Notes: generated from the sequence alone by a model not told the origin. Positions 38,089 to 49,290 are shown, numbered from the stretch's first letter. The stretch: DNA of 64,000 nt from Epiperipatus broadwayi (GCA_028023455.1 JAQFVV010000014.1:2109336-2173335); one strand, 5' to 3'. Numbers and translations: made by a program.

Positions 38089-38256
38089 GAGCACTGCACC
38101 TAGATCTTAGGATCTAATGTAACCCTCCAGCAGCCACCTTTTATCTCTACTTCACTACAAAACTATGAGAATGAAATTGAAAACAATACTATTTTCAGTC
38201 TAAACTTAATAGCTTATATAGTCATATGGGTGTGAACTCAATTCAGCACCCATACA

Positions 38257-38373
38257 GTCTGGGGATATTGGATGAATTGGCACTAGATGGGGATTTTATG
38301 CACAAGCCTTCTGACATCCATTGATTACTCTGTTTAGCACAAGGTGGCACTACTATATGGTGAGTTTTTCCTG
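38257..38373 (+). repeat. Inverted 117-bp piece of the hammerhead repeat
   Basis: It starts GTCTGGGGATATTGG, the sequence spanning the predicted ribozyme cleavage point (GTC / TGGGG), and runs to CCTG at the target duplication. It is the reverse complement of 37928-38042 with a few differences. It lies at the 5' side of the minus-strand element, as expected for a 5' inversion made during target-primed reverse transcription. Confidence 0.8.
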
Positions 38374-39245
38374 CATACCACCTTTTGCATAACTATACTG
38401 ACAAATTTTTTATCCAACTCTTCTGCATACTATACTATTTTTCTCACCCATCTTGTTGTTTATCCTTTACTTATAACCCAATTAAATACTATTTTGATTA
38501 GTCTCTTATTATCCATAAATTGTAGTCTACCAAACATTTTCATTTTACTTTTTGCATTTCTCATAAGAACATGACCATTCCATTCCTCCTTGAATTGCCT
38601 TCTTTGCTGTCCTCATAACTGCATCTAATTCATGTCTTTCTACTTCTGTTTGTACTTTTCTAAGTAATTTAACAACTTTTTACTAATAATATAATGCATC
38701 ATTACCATATGTTAACCTTGCTACTGCCACTCCCTTCCATACAATTCTAGCTACATTTTATTTATTATATGAAAACACTGTTAATTTTTACCATTCTCTT
38801 TTTTTTCTTTACTTGGTTTATCAATTTTTCCCCCCATTCATCCAAGCAATTTCTCTGATTGTAAGATGATTCTTAAATTGTTATACCTATATCCCCCAAT
38901 AAAAATTCTTTCTTTTCTCTTTCCCCAATTTCACTGAATTTAATCTCCATATCTTTACTCACCCTTATGTATTTCTTCAACATAACATTTCCAAATAAAA
39001 AACCCAATAATGAATATATTCCCTTGCCACCTTATCTCTACCCTCTTCATAGTCTTTCTATTGCTCTCTTCATTTTCCTCAAATACAACAAAAACAAAAT
39101 AGGTGACATAGGCTATCCTCATCTTAGTCCCACCCCATTTTTAACTTTAACTGATTCTATATTTCCTAATTGACACTTATAGCAATTATTTATATACTTT
39201 ATTTTCATTTTCTATATTATGCACAAATTCATTTGCTGCATGTTA

Positions 39246-39725
39246 ATATTAAGATGTGTCATAATTAATATAATAAACTAAGAGATTTACTAGTGCAGTT
39301 TCAAGCTGTAATTTTAAATAAAAGATGATCATATCTTTATGCATGCACTGTACTATTATATTCAATCAATATTGTTTTTGTTCAATGATAGGAAACTCTT
39401 GATCCAAGGCACAATATACATCCTTTGAAAAGATAAGAGTGGTCATCTTATCTTTTGTACCTAAATTCAACTATATATTTTTTTAATTCTTTAGAACATC
39501 AGATAAGATACATATTTTTATTTTTTTCACTTTCTATTAGTTTTATTTTAAACAGTTCTTTTATAAGTGATTATTTATTATAAAAATAAATATTAATATT
39601 CATATATTATTCTCTTACAAGTCTATTTAGAAATTTTAAATAGCAATATATTTCAGCTATTTATATCAAGATTATTTAAACTTGTGAATGTTCTTTATAA
39701 ATATTCTGATACTAATTCTAATTTT
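39246..39725. other. No gene seen
   Basis: AT-rich spacer between the LINE and the LTR element. Nothing is supported. Confidence 0.5.
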
Positions 39726-41207
39726 TGATTAAAAAATACAAAAGAGAAACTATAAGATGAAACTCGGCACAAAAGATTCCAGCTAACTAAGTTATAATAA
39801 TAGTGAAGTGCAATTGGATTAAATAAACGATGACTATGAAAATAATATTATTCCAACCAGCTCAAGATACATTATTAAGATACAATATCTAATAAAACAA
39901 TATTTTTCATTAACTAAATATAATAAAACTTATTAAATTGAAATAGCATAACACTTAGGTTCATAATAAATAACTAGGGTTCTAACTAGAATACTCAGTC
40001 TATTCATTTCAATAATAAATTCAATTTATAACTAGTCTAAGATTATAAATAAGATATGGTTCTATCAAAATAACAAATATAATTATGAAACTCTTAACAT
40101 AAGATGTTCAATGAGGTACACTGGCTTAGACATTGAGGATGTATTGCTAAAGATACCTTCCCAATGGTATAAGACTTACGCACCAAATTCATGTAATAGA
40201 AATACTATGTAATACTCTTGTATCTTAGACATCTACATATAATAATCCTAAAATATGATTTATAAACTTATTAGAGAAGTAACAATAAATTACTTATTCC
40301 TTTAATAAAAAATACTAATTAGACATTTAACATTAACTAATAATTTTACTCATTATCTTTCAATAAGAAATGTACAATTCTCCAAAATAATAATAGTCAT
40401 CTCAGATTCATTTTTAACAAACTAATAACAAAATAAATTAACTAATTAACACCTTATAGTTAAATATGATGAGGAATTTTACATGATATCTAACTACTCT
40501 TACAAAATAAATACAACAATAAGCAACTAAAATAACTTAATGACTAAACATTTAATCTATTTAATGATTAAAATTTAGCAGTAAAAACATGAATAATATA
40601 AGAAGAATTTAAATAAACATTGTACAATCTTTCTTTGTTTAATGTGGCATTCTTAAAAAATATAATGTATTTTAATATTGTGGTCATTTCAGGCATACCT
40701 CCCATTGGTGTGGTATCAATTTAAAAATAATTACTAATAATCATCTCTTATGATAATAATAATATATTTTGTTAATTAATCAAATATAATAAAAATAATA
40801 TTTAAGTAATCTTTAGGAATTTTGTATCAAATAAGTAATAATTCAAATTATTAATTTTCTGGGATCATGTATGTAGAATGAAAAATCAAATAAATAACAT
40901 GCAGATAAATCACAACTCCGCTAGAATGTGTTTCAAAAACAGTTAACAAATTTATTTATAAATTAACAATGAATTTATAACATAATCTAAAAAGGAAAAT
41001 TTACCAAAGTAAAATAAAAATTGACATTATTTAACATTTTAAAAAAATATTTACAATAAATCTTACCAATAATGACATGAAATAAATAAGGTAGCCTTCA
41101 CTCTGGCCATTTCAAAATAAAATAAAAAACTTACAGCAGTAATGATAATATATTATCCTCATTCAATAAAAAATATATTATACTATTTTGTGTTTGGAAT
41201 AGATACA
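39726..41207 (-). repeat. LTR of the Ty3/gypsy element (3' LTR on minus strand)
   Basis: It aligns with 54567-55948 over nearly its whole length, for example AACTAGAATACTCAGTCTAT near 39985 against the near-identical stretch at 54766. The outer boundaries are inferred from TG...CA and the end of similarity and may be off by about 10 bp. A polypurine-tract-like sequence (minus AGAAATGGGGAAATT, 41211-41225) abuts its inner edge, where the plus-strand primer should lie. Confidence 0.75.
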
Positions 41208-44200
41208 ATAAATTTCCCCATTTCTAAGAAAACTTAATATTACACTTATACTATTATAAAATATGTTTCTTATGGTGTAATGAATTAATATAAGTTTATA
41301 TTTTAAATACACTTTTTAAAATTCAACAAGTAAAATATTTTCAAAAAATATATATATGAATGTCTCACTCTATAAAATTAACTATTTATGTAAAATACTT
41401 AAGAGATAATTTCATACATTTTTGAAACTTAAATGGGTTTGAATTATTTATAATAAAATTTATATTTGTATTATTTTTTGTTTCTATACTCTTACATTTA
41501 TCATATCATTCAAAATCATTTTAACTATTCCCACGTTCATTCTAATTTGAATATGCATCTGTTTGAGCTAAGTGACCTCTACTACTTATAAGAATATCCG
41601 TGATTCCTCTCTTATGTTATATTTTATGATAATCATCAATCACATCATTTGCAACAGAAATTTCTATATTCTTCATCTTGCTCTCTTACAAATTATCAAC
41701 TTCAAATGGTTTAGTCATTACTTTACCAAATTATAAAACTATCTTCTACAATGATTCCTGTGATGATAGATAGCAATTATAGTGTAGAATTATAGTAGAA
41801 GAATGTCTCAAAAGAGTAAGATAATATCATCATGGATACAGTGCAAATCATAATAATAGGTCCGTATTCATTGGGCACCTAAAATTCAAATCATGGCTTT
41901 ATTATAGCACTTATTGATGATAAAGGAATGCAACTGTCCATGGAAAATGATATACAACCCAATGTTATCTGTATAATTTAATAACTTTAAAGTATTAAAA
42001 TATAATTTACATACAACAGATTTTAACATTTCCCTAACCTCTAGAATTTCATATGAATATTACCCCTGGACCACCATTTTATATCTTCCACACTGAGTAA
42101 TTCACTTAACATTGTAAAATATACAAACCAAATTCTAAAATAATTTCCAAAAACACAATATTAAACAAACAGCAAAGATCTAAATTCATGTCAAGACATT
42201 TTGTTAAAAGTTTTCATGCACAAATGATCCTGATAAAGCATACATCAGTACTATACATTTATTTCTTATTATATAATTTAGAGATCAGTATTAAATCTTT
42301 CTTTGTATTTCAACAGATAACATTCACAAAGATAAAACATTAATAAAATAAGGATGTTATCTAATATATGCATATTCAAGCATTCACATTAAAAAAATAC
42401 ACATGATAATTTCTATCAACAGTTCATTCCATTGTTTAATATTAAATTCAAGCAATATGAAATAATAATTTAAAATACTAATTAGAATATATCATTTTAA
42501 AAAAAACTTATCAAGAAAAATGTAAATAATAAAAAGAAATTACCAATGATCTCAACCATAATTAAGATCACTTCCTGCAATCCACTTCTTGGACCATACT
42601 TTAAAAAAAAAAAACAATTATGTTTCTAACTTACCTTATTCAGAAAACTACTTTCTGAATATCTTTTTTTTTAATTTAACAATATAATAATAAAAGTTTA
42701 TCTATTTTAAGATTAGATTTAAATTATAATAACAAGAAGGTAGGTTTAAAATAAAAATTGTAATATTCTCAATATTAACATTAGACTTAATATAAAAAAA
42801 TAATGATAAAGTTTTAAAGTTACAAACTTTTTTTTTCTTTTCTCCTGCTCATAAGCTGAATGCTTGTCAGGAATCTTGCCCTGCTACCTAGTTACAGTTG
42901 GAAATCTTTGTTCACAAATCATACTTCCCTGTCTCTGTGCCATTTGAAGAAATGTACAAATACTAATATCAAATATGGTAAAATCCAAGGAAAATATTAG
43001 CTATCCTGAAGAAATAATTGTTCATTCAAGTTTTTTTTTTCCAGGCATCTATTCAGGCATGTAATATCTCCATAAAGTAGACAATTTACAGATCTATTTA
43101 TGAAAATATTTGTTACATACCTATGTCTTGTCTTTGGCCATTATATATAGCAGATTGGTCAAAAAACAATAACAAACATTAAATAATATAAATTATTTAT
43201 TTAATACATTTATCAGCAGACATGTAGTTCATGAAATAAAATAAATATTTTTTTTAAAAAAAAATTATGATTTTTATTTTTTTAAATATATATATTTTCA
43301 CTAAATATTTATCTTTTCCAGGTAAAACACAGCTATATCATTCAAAGCATTTATCTGATGTAATTTCAATCTTTTAAAAAGATATATCAGAGTTCATTAT
43401 TTGCAGATAAAATCATTTTTAAAATATATAATTTATTTATTGATTTGATCAATAGCAAGTCCTTTTAAAAGCTTAAAAGTCATTCAACAGTCATCTGCTT
43501 CAAATGTAAGTCCATTTAGATTATTTCAAAGACAAATTAAATGTACATTATTACTATCAATTATATAATAAACAGACATTATACCATCAAACATTTTAAA
43601 TTCAGTTTTTAAACTTAGATGCAGTCTTAGCTTTTTTTTTTAAATTTAATACTGTGATAATGATTTTTAATAAATATCTGATTCCTCTTAATTACCTTTA
43701 ATAAATTAGTTTCATTGTAATATGATAAAGTTTTTCAAATAAATGTTCACTCATCCAGGCTTACTATCTACAAAAATTTCAAAGTTTTTACATAAATCTC
43801 CTCTGGTCTTGTTGCAGTATATTCCTTGACATTTGGTGTTCATTGTCCTAATATTTAAGTAACTACTGTTGCATTCCATAGAAATATTGAGGTTGTAAGC
43901 CAAGTTTCAAGAAAGATAGACTGACAGGGAAATTTGGTGTTTAGTGTATCATTATTTAAATAATTATAATTTAAAAGAAATTACTACTGTTACAGTATAA
44001 AAATATAGTTATAAATTTCAAGCTAAATATGTCTTAATCCAAATCTGTAAATTACTGTCTATACTGCCTTCATTCTCTCTTTTTATACTGGTCTTAATCC
44101 AATGATTTCATTAGTCAATACTGCTTGTACATAACTACATCATTATCATTTTTAAAATTGTATTTTAAAACTATGAGTCATCAATATTAAATATCAAATT

Positions 44201-44308
44201 ATTTAATACCTTAAATATTAAGCATTTATAACTAGAAATTAAATATCCTTATTAAAACAATTTTTAGAATTCTAATGACCTAAAATTGATTTTAAAATAA
44301 AATACTAT
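41208..44308. other. LTR-element interior without recognised coding sequence
   Basis: The stretch between integrase and the 3' LTR could have held an envelope gene or a later insertion. I recognise neither. Two less AT-rich islands stand out at 42838-42962 and 43790-43925. The second has a short Cys-rich minus-strand reading (NTKCQGIYCNKTRGDLCKNF) that I cannot assign. Confidence 0.4.
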
Positions 44309-44610
44309 ACCTAAATAAGGCTTCAGAAAGGAGTTTGCTATTAACTGAAAGGAGACCCTTTGATTTCTCTTGGAGGCCTTAAAGGAACCAAGCAGGGCAA
44401 ATTCCTAATGTCCACTCCATACGTTCTTGTCGTTGCAGCTGTTATTACTATATGTTTATTCATATAGTATACGAACATGGATGGGCTGCTCACCAACACG
44501 CATTAGCCAGCGTGGTGAGTTTATTGGCTTTTTACCTCTGAGTTTAAGATCAAGAAACACCATGGTCTTTCTTCTCAGTGCCTGATAAGGCAGAATGAAT
44601 GTTTGTGTAA

Positions 44611-45630
44611 ATGATAAAGATTTTTCCCAATTATAGAATTATGACAGACAAAAATAAAGCATGGCCCTTAATCCCAGGAGGCTGTAAAGTCACCAACCAA
44701 GGCAGCAGTTGGTGGCCAAAGGCGGAGGGTGCTAAGAATATCCTGGAGGCGGACCCAGGCTGCCATTTGATGATGACTTTTTATTTAGGTACTTACAACT
44801 GCAGATCACTTTCAAGTGAAGGAAGATTGCAAGAATTAGAAGAAGAACTCTCTTATATTAAATGGGATATTATTGGACTTTGTGAAGTTAGAAGAAAAGG
44901 TGAAGAGACAATTGATTTAAAAAGTGGACATATGTTCTATTATAAAGGCACAAATATTGGAAATACAAGTGGAGTAGGATTCATTATAAATAAAAAGTGG
45001 AAGAACAATATTGTGGAGATTGATGGTGTATCAGACAGAGTGGCAAGATTAGTTATACAACTTAATAGCAGATATCAAATGCAGATAATTCAGGTTTATG
45101 CCCCAACAAGTTCTCACAGTGATGAAGTAGTAGAAGATTTTTATATGGATGTACAAAAGGCTTTTGATCAGAGTAAACAACATTTTAAAATTGTTATGGG
45201 AGATTTTAATGCTAGAATTGGTAAACAAATGAAAGATGAAAGTGTTGTAGGTAATTTTGGTTATGGTAATAGAAATGAGAGAGGACATAGACTTGTGGAG
45301 TTTGCAGAGAATGAAAAACTTTATATTATGAATTCTTTTTTTGAGAAAAATGTTAGAAGGAAATGGACATGGAAGCATCCAAATGAAGGTACAGCAGAAT
45401 TGGATTATATTTTGACTAACAGGAAATACATATTTCAAGATTGTAATGTTCTTAATAAATTTAACACAGGAAGTGATCATCGATTAGTAAGGGGTAAGAT
45501 ACATGTTAATGTAAAACTAGAGAGACAAAAATTATTAAGAAAAACTATATTTACAGTTGATATTCCTAATCTTCAGAAACATTCTAATGAATTTAAATTA
45601 GAACTTACAAATCGGTTCAGATTTGAATGA
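44611..45630 (+). pseudogene. RTE endonuclease domain, copy 3
   Basis: A 339-residue open frame holds a complete apurinic-type endonuclease. Motifs are LGTYNCRSL (Asn), GLCEVRRKGE (Glu), IQVYAPTSSH, VMGDFNARIG (Asp, Asn), GTAELDYILTN (Asp) and GSDHRLV (Asp, His), the full catalytic set. The first ATG at 44611 gives an N-terminal extension of about 60 residues before the domain, while RTE proteins usually start close to it. An ATG at 44641 or 44770 is therefore also possible. The frame runs off at 45630 because a 29-bp deletion relative to copy 2 (between short TTCA repeats) separates it from the RT. Confidence 0.88.
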
Positions 45631-46771
45631 AATTAATATGAAAATAACTGATACACTTTTAAAAACTGCAACAAAGATAGCTGGTAGAAAAAAGCAGCAA
45701 TTAACTAATAAAATTTCTACTGAGACTAGAGAACTTATGAAGAAAAGAAGGAATATGAAGATATGCAAGAATGATGCATTAAAAAGAATTGAATATCTCG
45801 AATTTTGTAAAATGGTGCGGAAAAGAGTTGAAAATGATATAAGAAAGTATAACTGTGAACTAGCAAGAAAAGCTGTAGAAGAAAATAAAAGTCTTAAGAA
45901 TGTAAAACAACATTTTGGTATTGGTAGGAAATTTATATCTGCAATAAGGAAAAAAGATGGAATTATTACTAAAAAGAGGGATGACATTATGAAATTGGTA
46001 GAAGATTTTTATCAAGAATTATATAGTAATAAAGAACAAGTACCTCCTATATCTATTACATCTTCCGAATTGCCCAGAATTTTAAATGAAGAAGTGAGAA
46101 ATGCAATTAAATGTATGAAAAAAGGAAAGGCTCCAGGTAATGATGGAATTATAATTGATATATTAAAAGAAGCAGGTGAAGAAACAGAAAAAATATTAGC
46201 AAAGTTATATACCAAATGTCTAAATGATAAAGATGTACCGGATGATTGGAAGAATGCAGTAATAATATTAATATTTAAAAAAGGTGATAAAGAAGATATT
46301 AGAAATTACAGACCTATCAGCCTTTCATCAGTTTTATATAAAATTTTTACCAAGATAATTACAACTCGTCTACAGAGAACCTTGGATTTTCACCAACCAA
46401 GAGAACAAGCTGGATTTAAAAGTGGTTTTAGTACAGTAGATCATATTCAAGTATTGAGAGAAGTTATAGAAAGGACAAATGAATATGAGTTGTCATTATG
46501 TTTTGGATTTGTAGATTATGAAAAGGCATTTGATTCTATAAACATTTCTTCAGTGATTAAAGCATTGGATCATCAAGGTATAGATCCAGGATATTGTCAT
46601 ATTTTAAAGAATATTTATAAAAATGCAACAGCAACAATTAGATTACATAATGATACTGGGAAAGTCAACATTGAGAAAGGTGTAAGACAAGGTGACTCCA
46701 TATCTCCAAAACTTTTTACAGCAGTGCTGCAAGAAGTATTTTGTGGATTAAAATGGGAAACTAAGGAGTGA
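45623..46771 (+). pseudogene. RTE reverse transcriptase fingers and palm, copy 3
   Basis: In the frame after the 29-bp deletion, landmarks are KAPGNDGI, VIILIFKKGDKEDIRNYRPI, QAGFKSGFSTVDH, FVDYEKAFDS (catalytic Asp) and KGVRQGDSISPKLF. The frame ends LKWETKE-stop at 46771, because one A is missing compared with copy 2. The FADD active site (46804-46815) therefore lies in a different frame. Except for these breaks it matches copy 2 almost residue for residue. Confidence 0.88.
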
Positions 46772-46902
46772 AAGTAAATGGAGATTATTTAAATCATTTA
46801 GATTTTGCAGATGATGTAGTTGTTTTTGCAAATAATGCTTCTGAGCTGCAGGAAATGTTGCAGGAGTTATCAGATGAAAGTAGGACTAAAGATAAATGTT
46901 AA
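46772..46902 (+). pseudogene. RTE active-site segment (FADD), copy 3
   Basis: This short piece is in the frame following the 1-bp loss. It reads VKVNGDYLNHLDFADDVVVF and on to DESRTKDKC, where it stops at 46900-46902. It carries the second and third catalytic Asp of the polymerase. Confidence 0.8.
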
Positions 46903-47560
46903 AAAGACTAAAGTAATGTTTAATCGATTTGCTCAAAATATGAAAATAAAGATTGATTATGATGAATTAGAAGAAGTTAAGAGTTACAAATACCTTGGTC
47001 AGATTATTAATACAGATGGAAACATAATAGAGGAAATTAATCATAGAATTAAACTTGGTTGGAGTGCTTTTGGTAGAAATAACTTGATATTAAAAGGAAA
47101 TATGCCTATGTGTTTGAAAAGAAAGGTTTTTAACAAATGTGTTTTACCAGTTCTTACTTATGGATCTGAGACTTGGACACTTAATAGAAGATCAATACAG
47201 AGACTTCAGACCACTCAAAGAAGTATGGAGAGATGTATGTTGGGAGTAACAAGAAGAGATCGAAAACGCAATGTATGGGTAAGAGAACAAACAGGTGTTA
47301 CTGACCTCATTGAAAAAATTAAAAGATTGAAGTGGAGTTGGGCTGGACATATTGCTAGAAGAGATGATAATAGATGGACAATTGAAATTTTAAACTGGAT
47401 TCCAAGAGATTGTAAAAGACCCAGAAGGAGACCACATGTAAGATGGATGGATGAAATAAGAAAATGTGTAGGGGTGATGTGGAGAAGAGAAGCTAGAGAT
47501 CGGAGAAGATGGATTAAACTTAGAGAGACCTTCATCCTGCAATGGATTGATAATGGTTGA
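46874..47560 (+). pseudogene. RTE thumb and C-terminal domain, copy 3
   Basis: A 229-codon open stretch from the ATG inside the previous frame runs MKVGLKINVKKTKVMFNR, KYLGQIINTDG and LPVLTYGSETWTLNRRS. It continues through GHIARRDDNRWTIEILNW to RPRRRPHVRWMDEIRKC and ends FILQWIDNG. This is the complete RTE C-terminus. It is open in copy 3 but interrupted in copy 2. The overlap with the preceding frame is identical in all three copies. Residues encoded upstream of 46874 in this frame are out-of-frame RT sequence and not part of the protein. Confidence 0.8.
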
Positions 47561-47587
47561 TAATGATGATGATGATGACCTAAATAA

Positions 47588-48355
47588 AATAATAATTTTT
47601 AATTATTACTTTTCTAATATCCCTAGACTTTATATATGTTACACTTTATTATGTATCAAATTTTTGTTAATAAGTTAAAATTGAAGTTTTTCCCTAACTT
47701 TTTGAAAGCCTACATATTTACATAACCACCTCTAATCATGTGATAGTTTCAGTACATTCTAAACTAATATTAAATTAACTATCATTTAAGTAATATTTTA
47801 AACAAAATAATTACTCTAAACATATAACATAAAATATTTACTGCTATAATTAAGCTATTCTATCTATATTTTTTAAATATAATAAATTTAAATTAATATC
47901 TTTTAAACAATTTACTGTATCATTTTATTATTTAATTCATCTCCAAACAAGCCAAACAAGTTCAAACTATCTAATATATTTATAAGCTCTTATTTACTGA
48001 ATTTGAATGCCTACTACCTATAACATCAAAATTATATGCTAGAAAGTAACTCAAATTCAAATTTTTTTATATAGCTACTTATCCAACTCTATCTATCAGT
48101 ACCATTTGTAAAGGGTACAGTTATTTCCCACTTATTGATAAAAACATTTAAATTACCTAAACATTAAATATTCTTTCACAAAGTATAATTTTTAATTTTA
48201 CCAATTTTATATTCATCAATTTATATACTGATTAAACATTATAATAAATATTTAAACCATTTTTATGAGAACAATGATAATATTCTACTCCAGATAATCT
48301 CTTTAAACTGCAACATATACTTCAGAATGCCATAATAACTTTTATTTATTAATTT
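47588..48355. other. LTR-element interior, no gene seen
   Basis: AT-rich sequence between the RTE insertion and the integrase end. Nothing is recognisable. Confidence 0.45.
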
Positions 48356-49290
48356 TTATTTATCAGAAGGATAGTGGATTAAACTTCTTGCATTATAAGT
48401 TTCTTTTATTGCCTTGGGTGTGGTAAGCATAAATGCATTCTCTTCCATTTTGCATTTAATTTGGTATGGACTCTCATAAAAGCTAAGGAATTTTTTTAAT
48501 TGATTCCTTTGAGGATTGCTAACATGGGGTGTTCTGACTAATACTGGATCACCGACTTTGAATGGATGTGATTTATATTGGTATTTTTTTACTGTCTTAG
48601 CCCCCATAATCTGAAGCTTCACTTTATCTTGATCAATGTCTCTATCACTCTTAATTTCTTTGTGAATGATTGGCAATGGCATTTTTATCAACAATGGCTT
48701 ATGCTGGCCACAGTGCAGTCTGATGGGTGTAAAACCTGTTGATGCTTAAAGGTACTGTTTACATACTTTACAACCTCAGGAAGTTTATGAACTCACTTTT
48801 TATAATCATCAGCTACATAAATCCTGAATAATCAACCATGCTCTTTTATTACACATTCACATGGATTGGATTGCAGGTTTCTTATGGAGCTTATAATATA
48901 CTTGACACTTTGGAGTTGAATACACCTGCTCCATTGATTAGATATGAAGGCAGTTGCATGGTCTGTTAAAATAATATCAGGCTTTCCAATTAAAAGAAAC
49001 ATATTCTATCATGTATTTAACTACATAATAAGCACTAGTTTTAGGTATGTGATAAGCCAACCAAGTTAGTAAACACATATGTAATTAATATAAACTTTGC
49101 TGATTGAATAGTGGAAAAGGCCCATAAAAATCGAGCCCTAAAAATTCATTGGGTCGATTAGGAATTATGGGCTGCAATACAACTGCATAGGATTGTCTGC
49201 AGTGCTTAGATTTTAAGCAAACATTATGATTTGTAATTCTCTTGGTTACATGATACATTTAATGCCAATAAAATATTGATTTGAGAACAC
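48356..49290 (-). pseudogene. Ty3/gypsy integrase remnant
   Basis: Minus strand. Near 49230-49150 a decayed zinc-binding edge (VCLKSKHCRQSYAV) leads into PNEFLGLDFYGPFPLFN, the integrase core start, where D of LDFYGP is the first catalytic Asp. The middle of the core is broken by stops. From about 48730 the frame reads RLHCGQHKPLLIKMPLP, the usual 'GRxPxLPID' block. An open stretch (48694-48356) follows with HPFKVGDPVLVRTPHVSNPQ and KKFLSFYESPYQIKC, the C-terminal domain that binds DNA. It ends at TAA 48358-48356. It is non-functional. Confidence 0.75.

Larger units (their letters stand above)
37429..38373 (-). mobile_element. Retrozyme-like element: tandem 450-bp hammerhead repeat with 5' inversion
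   Basis: This non-coding insertion consists of one full unit (37431-37880), a second partial unit (37881-38256; period 450 bp) and, at the minus-strand 5' side, an inverted 117-bp piece of the same unit (38257-38373). A perfect 12-bp target duplication, CATACCACCTTT, flanks it at 37417-37428 and 38374-38385. Each unit holds a hammerhead-type motif on the minus strand. Tandem units of a few hundred bases with type I hammerheads, no protein, and retrotransposition-type target duplications are the hallmarks of retrozymes. The same family recurs at 63373-64000. Which enzyme moves it is unknown; a PLE or LINE RT is the natural candidate. Confidence 0.75.
37417..38385. repeat. 12-bp target-site duplication around the retrozyme-like insertion
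   Basis: CATACCACCTTT at 37417-37428 and 38374-38385 is identical on both sides. Removing the insert and one copy restores a continuous LINE sequence. Confidence 0.9.
36820..39245 (-). mobile_element. Minus-strand LINE, 5'-truncated, interrupted at 37429-38373
   Basis: On the minus strand the fragment starts inside RT. IGNIESVKVKNGVGLR-stop-G, then PMSPILFLLYLRKMKRA (about 39165-39050), is the 'GLRQGxPLSPxLFxLY' block. Further on come KGVAVARLTYGNDALYY and KVVKLLRKVQTEVERHELDA (about 38735-38630), then TAKKAIQGGMEW. Near the end lies LLFKARTGSLATREYTHK (about 37245-37165), with the remains of a terminal Cys/His block after it. A poly-T run at about 36821-36834 is its A-tail. The fragment reads straight through the later insertion if that is removed. 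The clade is probably one of the longer-ORF LINE groups (jockey, CR1 or I-like). All frames are broken. Confidence 0.7.
44319..47577 (+). mobile_element. Full-length RTE-type LINE, copy 3
   Basis: It is 3259 bp long, the usual size of RTE elements, and flanked by an exact 10-bp duplication ACCTAAATAA (44309-44318 and 47578-47587). It has a 292-bp 5' region, an endonuclease-RT protein and a 3' end of TGATAATGATGATGATGATG repeats instead of poly-A, which is characteristic of RTE. It is about 99% identical to copy 2. Breaks are a 29-bp deletion at about 45615, a 1-bp deletion at about 46765 and the frame change shared by all copies near 46880. It lies inside the LTR element and so is younger than it. 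Confidence 0.92.
44309..47587. repeat. 10-bp target-site duplication of RTE copy 3
   Basis: ACCTAAATAA at 44309-44318 and 47578-47587 is identical and defines both ends of the element. Confidence 0.9.

Noticed and set aside
46870-46905. Programmed +1 frameshift in the RTE, because AGT AGG resembles the AGG-containing yeast Ty1 site
   Set aside because: A shift here would leave the protein short of residues conserved in related RTEs. An ancestral deletion is simpler. Kept only as an open question in the findings.
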